Assembly (NCBI GenBank): GCA_965213735.1 | Contig: CBDCAB010000006.1 | Location: forward strand, 620,001 to 684,000 | From: CALDTK01 sp965213735 | GTDB taxonomy: Bacteria; Bacteroidota; Bacteroidia; Chitinophagales; Saprospiraceae | Length of the DNA: 64,000 nt | Reading direction: 5' to 3' | Shown here: positions 15,800-23,473 of the stretch, piece by piece | How the letters are laid out: the number at the start of each line of letters is the position of its first letter | Numbering within the stretch: the first letter of the stretch is position 1 | Made by a program: the position numbers and the translations under genes | Notes under the pieces: generated by a model | What the model was told of the DNA's origin: nothing | Databases searched by the model: none | Seen by the model: only the letters and a program-made list of their open reading frames with translations

Positions 15800-16121
15800 G
15801 GGAGTAGCTGTGGTCGATTAGGTAATGTGGGAGGGTATAGCATGAGCCAACAATTTAGTAGGAGCCGAATGGCTCAATCCTTTACCGAATATTAGCCTTG
15901 ACCCGATATGAGTGTGTCCCAAAATAATGTTTGGGAGCAGGAGGCGCAGTCAGCATCATTGCCAGTTTTCGCGCTTGGTAAGAAATTTTCTTTCGCCGCG
16001 CCTGAACATTAACAAAAGAGTAGGAGTTGGTGTGTATGCTAGCTTTCTAATCACCACAAAATTTGCCGTCATGTTACCTTCCTCCGTTTTACATGAAGTG
16101 TTGAATCCCAAATAAACTACG
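15800..16121. other. Gene-free spacer
   Basis: About 320 bp without a credible gene. I see no strong repeat or stem-loop. It begins the more AT-rich accessory stretch. Confidence 0.5.
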
Positions 16122-16430
16122 ATGTTGGCTATTCCGATAAATGAAATGACTGCTTGTAATTCTGCCCCACAGCAACTACATCTTGATGTGCCTGAGCAGA
16201 TTGCGATTTCCCCTAATCCTGTAGCCAAAGCCTCACCTATTGTGCAGCTCACGCAGGAGTTTAGCGGAGTGGTGTCCGTATATTCACTAACTGGCCAGCG
16301 GTTAATGAGGTTGAATATAACTGATGCTACCACACTCACTTTGCCGAGCAATCTTTCGCCAGGACAAGTTGTACTGCATTTTGCCAGTGAAGATGGCACC
16401 AACGCCACAGCAAGCTTAATCATTCAGTAA
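16122..16430 (+). pseudogene. Orphan T9SS type A sorting domain (gene remnant)
   Basis: 102 residues that consist almost wholly of a type IX secretion C-terminal sorting domain: ISPNPVAKASPIVQL, then FSGVVSVYSLTGQRLMRL, and LSPGQVVLHF...ASLIIQ. There is no signal peptide and no cargo domain, so as it stands it could not be exported. I infer the 3' remnant of a larger surface-protein gene whose 5' part has been lost. The stop overlaps the next ATG (TAATG), so it may still be transcribed with it. Confidence 0.65.
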
Positions 16431-18064
16431 TGATTAGTTTGCTCATTCGAGCAGCAAAAGGAGGGCTACCAGTAGTGGCCCTCTTTCTTTGCTGCTATAT
16501 AGCGGCGGCTCAAGGAGGTAATGACCTAGTACGTCCGGCGAACACGTGGATATTAGGTCAAAGGGCATCTAGTCATCTCTTGTCTGGCCTTTCTGAAATC
16601 ACCTTTACTGATACTGTACGTGCCTCCCGGGTAGATTCATTCGGTAGGCTGGAGTTCACCTTTGCTAACACCGGATACTTTGCACCTACCTTTAGTTTGC
16701 ATTCGAATGTTTGCCACTTATTTAGAAACCGAGCAGAACCGGTAACTTCTCACATAAAGTATGATTCAGATGATTTCCGTGTTCAGGCCTGTGCTAGCCT
16801 TTCAAGTAGCTCTTATGGCTCTGCTGCCATTCTGCCTCTAGACACATCACTGCTTTTATATACATCAGAAATTTACCACGAGTCACAGAACATTGATTAC
16901 TTCCGCATACTGAAGTCTCACGCCTTTAGCTACCTCGATGCACAACGGCTAGCTAATCCTGCTCCGTTAGCTCCAGGCGAAGCCGTTTTAGATGAGTTCG
17001 AGCTACAGCTAAATGATACTTTAGTTGATTATCTAGTCGGCTACATCCCGCGCAAGCAGGGTGGCTGGTGGGGTATACAAAAGTCCATTGTACACGACCA
17101 TTTTCAACGCTGGCAGATGACGAGTGACGGGGTGGAGGTGCTGGCACCAGTATCATCAGGACCGGTAAGCTACCACAGTGGTGAAGGCTCTGTGCTTCTC
17201 AAGCTGCGTCCTGATGGCGAAGCCTTTGCTCTATCTAGTACCGAGGCAGGAGTAATGCTCTACACCATAGATCGGGCGACTGCCGACATCGAGTTGTGGG
17301 ACATCCTCCCCCTCGGATTTGATTCCGCCCAAAATTATCTCGCAGGTTCCGACTGTGCTTGGTCAGCAGATGGTCGCTACCTCTACGTCACCACCCTGCG
17401 GCACGTCTTTCAGTTCGATACCCAGGCTGCAGACATTGCCGCCTCAGCCGTGCAAATTGACATTCCGGATCGCGCAGGTTTTAGTGGCTCCTACTACCGC
17501 ATTGAGCGTGGGGCCGATTGTCGTCTGTACATCGGGGGGCCTGGCAGTAGGGACTTTCTCCATGCCATTGACAAGCCTAGCCGCCCGGGCCGTGCCTGCG
17601 AGCTCTATGAGTTCGGTCTGCCAATGCCGACGCGGTACTACGTGTCCTTACCAAAGCTGCCCGTGTACAGCCTCTGGGCACGCGATCGAGTGGATCGAGG
17701 GCTGCATCCGATGATTGATACAGCTGTGTGTGATTCGAGCATTGTGGCCTTCGACTACCTTACCTACCCCACCGTGAGCACCTCAGAAGTGCAAAAGCTA
17801 GCTGAGGCGAAGGTATGGCCCAATCCCTCCCGAGCCGGTGAGTCGCTCAGCGTAGAGCTGCCTACTGAGTTGCTCAGCAGCTCCACAGCCATAGTCCAGC
17901 TTCTCGCCATGGATGGTCTGCCTGCTACCACGCAGCTCGTGGAGCATGCCGATGGCAGCACCAGCTTTGAGGTCCCGCCAGATGTTGCGGTAGGCACTTA
18001 CATACTCCGCATACATGATGTGACGAGCCAACCGGTGGCGCAAGCGCAGGTGGTGGTGCATTGA
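16430..18064 (+). CDS. T9SS type A sorting-domain secreted protein
   Basis: 544 residues: a signal peptide (GLPVVALFLCCYIAAAQ), a central region resembling a beta-propeller (CAWSADGRYLYVTTLRHVFQFD, with further YIGG and YEFG strands), and a C-terminal type A sorting domain (AKVWPNPSRAGESLSVELP ... VAVGTYILRIHD). It is expected to cross the outer membrane by the type IX system and be released or anchored. Cysteines are unusually frequent (for example SNVCHLF, VQACASL, DCAWS, DCRLYIG). The binding or enzymatic role is unknown. Confidence 0.85.
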   Translation: MISLLIRAAKGGLPVVALFLCCYIAAAQGGNDLVRPANTWILGQRASSHLLSGLSEITFTDTVRASRVDSFGRLEFTFANTGYFAPTFSLHSNVCHLFRNRAEPVTSHIKYDSDDFRVQACASLSSSSYGSAAILPLDTSLLLYTSEIYHESQNIDYFRILKSHAFSYLDAQRLANPAPLAPGEAVLDEFELQLNDTLVDYLVGYIPRKQGGWWGIQKSIVHDHFQRWQMTSDGVEVLAPVSSGPVSYHSGEGSVLLKLRPDGEAFALSSTEAGVMLYTIDRATADIELWDILPLGFDSAQNYLAGSDCAWSADGRYLYVTTLRHVFQFDTQAADIAASAVQIDIPDRAGFSGSYYRIERGADCRLYIGGPGSRDFLHAIDKPSRPGRACELYEFGLPMPTRYYVSLPKLPVYSLWARDRVDRGLHPMIDTAVCDSSIVAFDYLTYPTVSTSEVQKLAEAKVWPNPSRAGESLSVELPTELLSSSTAIVQLLAMDGLPATTQLVEHADGSTSFEVPPDVAVGTYILRIHDVTSQPVAQAQVVVH

Positions 18065-18110
18065 GGTGGGTGATGCAAAATTCTACTGGTTTAGATCGAA
18101 CTAGCTTTTA

Positions 18111-18232
18111 AGCGTGCCGTTTGGCTCGCTCTGCGAGTGGCACGCACGCTTGCTGCTACATGGCGAGCTACGTGGGTACCATAGTGGCGCACTGACAGAG
18201 TCAGCCAAACGCGCCCGGGCATGCCCACTCAC
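18111..18232. repeat. MITE-like palindromic element, copy 1
   Basis: Starts GCGTGCCGTTTGGCTCGCTC and ends AGTCAGCCAAACGCG plus CCCGGGCATGCCCACTCAC. The ends are imperfect inverted repeats of about 22 bp (GTTTGGCTcGCTCTGC... against ...GCAGAGccAGCCAAAC in the best copy). No coding capacity. Confidence 0.75.
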
Positions 18233-18354
18233 AGCGTGCGGTTTGGCTCGCTCTGCGAGTGGCACGCATAATCACTGCTGCATGGGGAGCTACCTGGATT
18301 CTACAATGGCGCACTGGCAGAGCCAGCCAAACGCACCTGGGCATGCCCAGTCAT
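18233..18354. repeat. MITE-like palindromic element, copy 2
   Basis: A head-to-tail second copy, about as long as the first, and the best-preserved palindrome: GTTTGGCTCGCTCTGCGAGTG at the left end, GCACTGGCAGAGCCAGCC at the right end. Confidence 0.75.
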
Positions 18355-18655
18355 AGCGTGCTTATGAGTAACTATCTCGGGGATAGGGGAGGTGCGAAAT
18401 TTAGGGAAGGCTACCAGAACTCCATCATCCGTTGGATCCTTATCTTTTGACACAATTACGAGAGACTGCCGCAATTCAGGAATGCTAATCATCCTGATAT
18501 GTGGGAAAGCTGTATTTTCACTCCGAGAGTAAATGTTTGGTGCCCTCCAAACTCCGTAGCTCAAAATGGGGTAGACTGTTTTGTTGAATGCTTAGGAGCG
18601 ACCCCTATGAATGTTTACGCACAGACGCTGATGGCAGCTTAGAATGTAAATTTGT

Positions 18656-19312
18656 ATGTCAACAGGCAACCAGGTGTTACACAAAATCCAATGTCTTAAG
18701 GAGCATATTCTCCTTCGCACTTTTATGCATCTGTTGATCGTTACTATCCCACACGTAATGCATGCACAGCTAACGGGAGGCCTAGGCTTGGCCACTGGCC
18801 TTAGTACATTTGATGTCTTGGCATGTGACCAATGCGAACAGCGATTTTCGCCGCTTCCAGGGTTAAGTGTTATGTTTCCGATTGATTACAGTTACAAGCC
18901 CAGAAAAAGCGTACGTGTCCAACTGGAAGCTTCCTTTGTTCATGCCAAAGAGGTAAATCTAGAACCCATAGAAAGGAACAGGCTGGTTACAGCCGGAGTC
19001 GACATAAGTCATAACTTTAGGAGCCAACGCTTCACATACGCCCCTAAAATAGAATTAAATTATATTCTTCGACATGACATAAAAAAAGTGAATCAGGAAC
19101 CTATACCCTTAACAAGTTTGTTGAATTCCAGGGTTTTGATATCTCCAGGCGCAAGTTTTCAGTACGAGCTATGGAACAATTTACATATTTATATATCTGC
19201 ATCGTACTCATTAAATTCATTTATCAATAATGGCGCTCTATCTCCACAAGGAGTGACTGGTCCCTACCAAACAAGACTTCTTATCATCGACGTAGGTTTA
19301 TTGTTACTTTAG
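18656..19312 (+). CDS. Probable outer-membrane beta-barrel protein, AT-rich
   Basis: 218 residues with a hydrophobic stretch near 24-38 ending HAQ, consistent with a signal peptide if translation starts at 18656 or a nearby site. Then follow amphipathic strands typical of small barrels (LTGGLGLATGLSTFDV, VRVQLEASFVHAK, VTAGVDISHNF, YAPKIELNYILRH, LHIYISASYSLNSF). I recognise no family. The codon use is visibly more AT-rich than in the neighbouring genes, and the gene sits between copies of a MITE-like element, suggesting transfer. Confidence 0.6.
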   Translation: MSTGNQVLHKIQCLKEHILLRTFMHLLIVTIPHVMHAQLTGGLGLATGLSTFDVLACDQCEQRFSPLPGLSVMFPIDYSYKPRKSVRVQLEASFVHAKEVNLEPIERNRLVTAGVDISHNFRSQRFTYAPKIELNYILRHDIKKVNQEPIPLTSLLNSRVLISPGASFQYELWNNLHIYISASYSLNSFINNGALSPQGVTGPYQTRLLIIDVGLLLL

Positions 19313-19429
19313 AGGCCATTTACGAGTATAAAAGTCTCTGTACTTGCTGAATTTTGAAAGTTGCAAACTAGAACTCAATAATTCAACTTTAAGCTTGCTA
19401 CCAGGGCTATGCGCTATGGCTACATGTGT

Positions 19430-19573
19430 CAACCAAACGCGCCTGGGCAAGCCCACTCACAGCGTGCGGTTTGGCTCGCTCTGCGAGTGGCACGCATCCG
19501 CAATGCTGCTTGTGGTGAGATGCTAATACTACAGTGGCGCACCGACAGAGTCGGCCAAACCCGCCAGCGCAAG
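19430..19573. repeat. MITE-like palindromic element, copy 3
   Basis: Same sequence family as 18111-18354 (GCGTGCGGTTTGGCTCGCTC ... GACAGAGTCGGCCAAAC), about 1.1 kb downstream of the tandem pair and on the other side of the AT-rich barrel gene. Confidence 0.75.
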
Positions 19574-19581
19574 CTTTTAAA

Positions 19582-19890
19582 CAGCCCCCCCAAACAGCAA
19601 AAACCGGCGAAGCCGAAAAACAGCGCAGCCTCCCTCTCCTTGCGACCCATTGCGGTGAGCGCAGCGAACTTCCGATACCATCTCCCCCACCAGCCCCCCG
19701 CACAGCAAAAACCGGCGAAGCCGAAAAAACAGCGCAGCCTCCCTCTCCTTGCGCACCTTGCGACCCATTGCGGTGAGCGCAGCGGACTTGCGATACCATC
19801 TCCCCCACCAGCCCCCCGCACAGCAAAAACCGGCGAAGCCGAAAAAACAGCGCAGCAAAAAACAGCGCAGCAAAAACCTACGAAGTAGAA
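19582..19890 (+). repeat. GGCGAAGCC repeat array, three units
   Basis: Units start at CAGCAAAAACCGGCGAAGCC (19595, 19703, 19821) and run through CCTTGCGACC...GCGATACCATCTCCCCC to the next. The spacings are about 108 and 118 bp. It is the same family as the six-unit array at 55335-56090, in the opposite orientation. Confidence 0.8.
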
Positions 19891-19905
19891 TTCGGCGAAG
19901 CCCCC

Positions 19906-20349
19906 TCACTCCCCCAACATCTCCCTCACCGCCCGAACCAACTCACCCACCTCATACTGCTTATCACTAAAAACCTTCACCCGATCATCTGCAAAAGTGA
20001 CAATTGCCACATCGCGCTGATCGCTCTGATTGATGCGGTTGGTTTCGTTGACGCTCTTTAAGAAGGCGCTCTTTACCTCAGCCTGCGGAATGGAATCATT
20101 GCCCAGCAAGAGGTAATCATCCGCTACCACCACAGTAGGTGTCATCGCCATATCTGCCACGATGAGACCTCCTCCTGCCAGACCCGCCAGGGCCAGCAAC
20201 GGACCTAGAAGTTGACCCACCGCACGGAGACGAAAGGTGTTTTGCCGAAAGGAGAAAACGGCTAAGGCCACGCCCGCAAGGCCAGCAATACAACACAAAC
20301 TCATCCAGCGATACTCCACGCTCAGGTCGGGAACAAAGACAGCTTCCAT
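19906..20349 (-). CDS. Two-TM membrane protein with C-terminal PH-like region
   Basis: 147 residues: two transmembrane helices (about 14-34 and 45-68), then a soluble part with VVVADDYLLLGNDSIPQAEVKSAFLKSV and FADDRVKVFSDKQYEVGELVRAVREML, which looks like a small PH or GRAM-type fold. Function unknown. TACTTTG (20355-20361) stands 5 nt before the ATG. The 3' end abuts the repeat array. Confidence 0.7.
   Translation of the reverse strand: MEAVFVPDLSVEYRWMSLCCIAGLAGVALAVFSFRQNTFRLRAVGQLLGPLLALAGLAGGGLIVADMAMTPTVVVADDYLLLGNDSIPQAEVKSAFLKSVNETNRINQSDQRDVAIVTFADDRVKVFSDKQYEVGELVRAVREMLGE
20239..20252 (+). repeat. GNAA mini-hairpin, exact form B
   Basis: GTTTTG-CC-GAAA-GG, antisense to the membrane-protein gene, read as F-R-Q-N-T. 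Confidence 0.85.
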
Positions 20350-20354
20350 CGCTG

Positions 20355-20361
20355 CAAAGTA
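20355..20361 (-). promoter_or_regulatory. -7 element TACTTTG, leaderless arrangement
   Basis: Five nt before the ATG at 20349 on the minus strand. Confidence 0.55.
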
Positions 20362-20410
20362 GCGCCTTGTGACATGCCCGCTAAACTTCAGGGACTAGCT
20401 TGCCGTCACC

Positions 20411-20956
20411 GTGAATTTTATCGTCTACGATCTCGAAGCTACCTGCTGGCCAAACAAACCAAGCAACCTCAAACAAGAGATCATCGAAATTGGCGCATAT
20501 AAACTCGGACCCGGAGGTGACGTGACCGGTAGCTTTCAAGCTTTTGTGCGACCGATCATCCACCCAATGCTGAGCCCTTTCTGCCGGGAGCTAACCACCA
20601 TCGCACAGCCGCAAGTCAATAGCGCCGACAAATGGGATATCGTTTGCGAGGATTTTCTCGACTTCATCGGCTACTACGATGACGAAAATTACCTGCTCTG
20701 CGCATGGGGAAGCTGGGACGCCAAGCAACTCGCCCGCGACTGCCGACTCCACGATATGGACGATGCCTGGACCGAACCTAGCATCGACCTCAAGGCGCAG
20801 TACACAAGGCTCAAACGTCTGAAGAAACCGCGCGGCCTCGCCAAAAGCCTGCGCCTCGAAGGCTACGAATGGGAAGGCGATCAGCACCGAGCCATATCCG
20901 ATGCACGCAACCTCGTCAAGCTGTTTCGCGAATACATCGATGAATGGGCCTACTAG
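20411..20956 (+). CDS. DEDDh 3'-5' exonuclease (ERI1-like)
   Basis: 181 residues, GTG start. Exo I is FIVYDLEATCW (D7, E9), Exo II is in LLCAWGSWDAKQLARDC, and Exo III is HRAISDARNLVKL with the His-x4-Asp of the DEDDh class. The whole protein is one RNase T/ERI1-like nuclease domain, which in relatives trims RNA or DNA 3' ends. It lies just upstream of a convergent tRNA-Leu gene. Confidence 0.9.
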   Translation: MNFIVYDLEATCWPNKPSNLKQEIIEIGAYKLGPGGDVTGSFQAFVRPIIHPMLSPFCRELTTIAQPQVNSADKWDIVCEDFLDFIGYYDDENYLLCAWGSWDAKQLARDCRLHDMDDAWTEPSIDLKAQYTRLKRLKKPRGLAKSLRLEGYEWEGDQHRAISDARNLVKLFREYIDEWAY

Positions 20957-20963
20957 CCCTATG

Positions 20964-21048
20964 TGCCTCGGACGGGACTCGAACCCGTACTCTCGCAATG
21001 AGAAAGGGATTTTAAGTCCCTCGTGTCTACCAGTTTCACCACCAAGGC
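20964..21048 (-). tRNA. tRNA-Leu (anticodon TAA)
   Basis: The minus strand folds into a long-variable-arm tRNA. The acceptor arm GCCTTGG pairs with CCGAGGC, the anticodon loop in GGGACTTAAAATCCC gives TAA, the variable arm is class II, and the T-loop is GGTTCGAGTCC. 85 nt; CCA is not encoded. Confidence 0.95.
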
Positions 21049-21068
21049 TGTGAAGCGCGCAAATGTAG

Positions 21069-22073
21069 CTATTCGCGCACTTTTAGCACCAGCTTTCCAA
21101 GCTTGTCTCCACTGAAGAGCCGCAAAAAGGTCGCATGAAATATTTCTATTCCCTCTGCTACCTCCTCCCGGCTCACGATTTTACCCGCCTGCAGCCACTC
21201 CGCCAGTTGCCGTGATGCTTCTCCATAACGCTCGGCATAGTCGAACACGACAAAGCCTTGCATCGTGGCTCTATTGACGAGCAGACTCAAATAGTTGGCA
21301 GGACCTTGTGGCTTTGTCTGGTTGTACTGACTGATCGCCCCGCATATCACCACGCGTGCCTCGCGTGCAAGATTGGCCAGCGCATTGTCTAGAATTTCAC
21401 CACCTACATTATCGAAGTACACGTTGATTCCCTGCGGACACGCAGCGCGTATAGCCTTGTACGTAGAACCTGCTTTGTAGTCAATTGCTTCGTCAAAGCC
21501 GAGTTCTTCACGCATATAGGCCACTTTTTCTGCACCGCCAGCAATGCCTACGACGCGGCAGCCTTTGAGCTTTGCAATTTGACCTACAATCGATCCGACC
21601 GCCCCAGCGCCTCCACTTACGAGTACCGTCTCGCCTGCTCTGGGTTTGCCTACTTCCAGCAGTCCGAAATAGGCGGTAAAGCCTGGCATGCCCAGCACTC
21701 CAACAGCTTTGGCCATCGCTTCGTCAGGTAGCTCAACACTCGTCCAGCCGCTCCCATCCGTGAGGGCATATTGTTGTACGCCGCCCCAACCAACTACTAT
21801 CTGGCCCACTTGCAACTTACTGCCCTTGTTCGCGATGACTTTGCCGACTGACCCAGCCCGCATCACCTCACCAATGCCAACGGGTTCGATGTAAGATTTG
21901 ACGTTGCGCATCCAGCCACGCATCGCCGGATCGAGTGAGATGTAGTGCTGCTCCACCAAGGCCGTGCCCTGCGGGAGGTGCTCAATCTGTTCGGTATCAA
22001 AGGTCCAGGCATCTGCTTGGGGTAGGCCATCCGGTCGCTTAGCGAGCAAGACCCGCTTGTTTGTGTGGTGCAT
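21069..22073 (-). CDS. MDR-family NADP-dependent oxidoreductase
   Basis: 334 residues, zinc-free medium-chain reductase of the leukotriene B4 / prostaglandin reductase (CurA, YncB) type. HYISLDPAMRGWM is the family signature, AGAVGSIVGQIAKLKGCRVVGIAGG is the NADP Rossmann motif, and YFDNVGGEILDNAL follows. These enzymes reduce the double bond of alpha,beta-unsaturated carbonyls. The ATG is directly next to the purB stop (no gap), so the two are probably cotranscribed. Confidence 0.92.
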   Translation of the reverse strand: MHHTNKRVLLAKRPDGLPQADAWTFDTEQIEHLPQGTALVEQHYISLDPAMRGWMRNVKSYIEPVGIGEVMRAGSVGKVIANKGSKLQVGQIVVGWGGVQQYALTDGSGWTSVELPDEAMAKAVGVLGMPGFTAYFGLLEVGKPRAGETVLVSGGAGAVGSIVGQIAKLKGCRVVGIAGGAEKVAYMREELGFDEAIDYKAGSTYKAIRAACPQGINVYFDNVGGEILDNALANLAREARVVICGAISQYNQTKPQGPANYLSLLVNRATMQGFVVFDYAERYGEASRQLAEWLQAGKIVSREEVAEGIEIFHATFLRLFSGDKLGKLVLKVRE

Positions 22074-23444
22074 CTATTCGTCTTCGTCTTCAAAGGAGTA
22101 GGGCAGGCCCGTATAATTCTCTGGCCGTATTGCTTTAAGCTCGTGTTTCAGTTCGTCGCTGATATCGAGTTGCTCGATAAAAGTTTTAATTTCTGCTTCG
22201 CCGATGTTAGCGTGGCCTCGAGTGAAGTTTTTGAGTGCCTCGTAAGGCTGCGGATAGCCTTCCCGGCGCAGGACGGTTTGGATGCCTTCAGCCACCACCA
22301 TCCAATTGGCTTCGAGGGCTGCAGCCAAGGCCATGCGGTTGAGTTCGAGTTTGCCAAGGCCATTTTGTATGCTGGTGGCGGCGATCAGCATGTGCGCAAA
22401 AGGCACTCCCAAGTTGCGCAGTACTGTCGAGTCGGTGAGGTCGCGCTGTTGCCGACTAATAGGCAGCTTATCTGCAAGGTGAGCAAGAATAGCACGTGCT
22501 AGGCCAAGATTTCCTTCGGCATTTTCGAAGTCGATGGGATTGACCTTATGCGGCATGGCAGAGCTGCCAATTTCTCCGGCCACTGTTTTCTGCCGGAAAT
22601 ATTCCATGCTCACATACTGCCAAACATCTTGACATAGGTCGAGCAGAATCGTGCAGATGCGCATGCTCAAGTGGCAGACGCTCGCAATTCCGTCGTAATG
22701 CTCAATTTGGGTTGTCGGTCGACTCCTTACCAGGCCAAGTGCAGTCACGAAGCTTTCGCCAAAACTCTCCCAATCTTGCTCTGGATAGGCAACGAGGTGT
22801 GCGTTGAAGTTGCCCGTAGCGCCACCAAATTTGGCTGGAAAGTCCAGCATTAAAAAGTCGAACAGCTGCGTATCGAGGCGACTACAAAACACGGCCAATT
22901 CTTTGCCCAGTCGGGTAGGGGAGGCAGGCTGCCCGTGCGTCCGCGCCAGCATCGGCACATCTGCCCAGGTTTTAGCGAGTGTGGTCAGTTGATTGAGCAC
23001 ATCTTTCACGGCGGGCATCAGCACCTGCGTCAGACCATCCTTGAGCGACCACGGGATAGCGGTGTTGTTGATGTCTTGACTCGTCAGCCCAAAGTGGATA
23101 AATTCTTTAATCGCACCCAGGCCGGCTTCTTCTGCTGCTTCTTTTAGCCAGTATTCTACAGCCTTGACATCGTGATTGGTGGTGCGTTCCAATTCTTTGA
23201 TGCGGCCACTATCGCTTTCGCTAAAACTGGTGATGCGGTCCTGCAGCTTCGCCAAACCGGCAGCATAATCACCTCTGAGCTGCGGAAGTTTTAGCTCCAC
23301 CAGCGCCTGGAGATAGGCAAACTCTACGCGCACCCGGTAGTAGATGAGTGCATGTTCGCTGAAGTATTCCCTCAGCGGCGCTGTCTTACCCGCGTACCTG
23401 CCGTCGATAGGACTTACCGCAGTGAGTGCTGAAAGTTGACTCAT
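22074..23444 (-). CDS. purB: Adenylosuccinate lyase
   Basis: Cleaves SAICAR and adenylosuccinate in purine synthesis. SALTAVSPIDGRYAGKTAPL at the start and the fumarase-superfamily loop GEIGSSAMPHKVNPIDFENAEGN are diagnostic, along with TSQDINNTA and ARTHGQPASPT. I start at ATG 23444 (456 residues), as in E. coli-type PurB. An upstream ATG at 23462 would lie on the far side of the TACTTTG promoter element at 23450-23456. Two mini-hairpins lie within (22752, 23214). Confidence 0.96.
   Translation of the reverse strand: MSQLSALTAVSPIDGRYAGKTAPLREYFSEHALIYYRVRVEFAYLQALVELKLPQLRGDYAAGLAKLQDRITSFSESDSGRIKELERTTNHDVKAVEYWLKEAAEEAGLGAIKEFIHFGLTSQDINNTAIPWSLKDGLTQVLMPAVKDVLNQLTTLAKTWADVPMLARTHGQPASPTRLGKELAVFCSRLDTQLFDFLMLDFPAKFGGATGNFNAHLVAYPEQDWESFGESFVTALGLVRSRPTTQIEHYDGIASVCHLSMRICTILLDLCQDVWQYVSMEYFRQKTVAGEIGSSAMPHKVNPIDFENAEGNLGLARAILAHLADKLPISRQQRDLTDSTVLRNLGVPFAHMLIAATSIQNGLGKLELNRMALAAALEANWMVVAEGIQTVLRREGYPQPYEALKNFTRGHANIGEAEIKTFIEQLDISDELKHELKAIRPENYTGLPYSFEDEDE
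22752..22765 (-). repeat. GNAA mini-hairpin, exact form A
   Basis: GTTTTG-GC-GAAA-GC, sense strand of purB, read as F-G-E-S-F. Confidence 0.85.
23214..23227 (-). repeat. GNAA mini-hairpin, A spacer
   Basis: GTTTTA-GC-GAAA-GC, sense strand of purB, read as S-F-S-E-S; 462 bp from the other purB copy, same orientation. Confidence 0.7.
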
Positions 23445-23449
23445 GGCGG

Positions 23450-23456
23450 CAAAGTA
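23450..23456 (-). promoter_or_regulatory. purB -7 element TACTTTG
   Basis: Five nt before the ATG at 23444, which decides the start choice and implies a leaderless mRNA. Confidence 0.6.
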
Positions 23457-23473
23457 GGTCAAGCCATGCCTGC

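Larger units (their letters stand above)
18065..18655. other. Spacer with tandem MITE-like element
   Basis: Gene-free. The first half holds two tandem copies of a ~122-bp palindromic element (listed separately); the rest (18360-18655) shows nothing I can identify. Confidence 0.6.
19313..19905. other. Gene-free repeat region
   Basis: Contains copy 3 of the MITE-like palindrome and then three units of the GGCGAAGCC repeat family. Open frames through it on both strands are low-complexity and frame-independent, so none is called. Confidence 0.7.

Noticed and set aside
15912..16115. 67-residue frame in the spacer before the orphan sorting domain
   Set aside because: No motif or plausible composition, and an equally long frame exists on the other strand.
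19409..19888. Open frames in the 19.6-kb repeat array (Lys/Pro/Ala-rich peptides)
   Set aside because: Open in several frames on both strands because of the repeat sequence; no start signals, no domain, and unit length changes break the frame.
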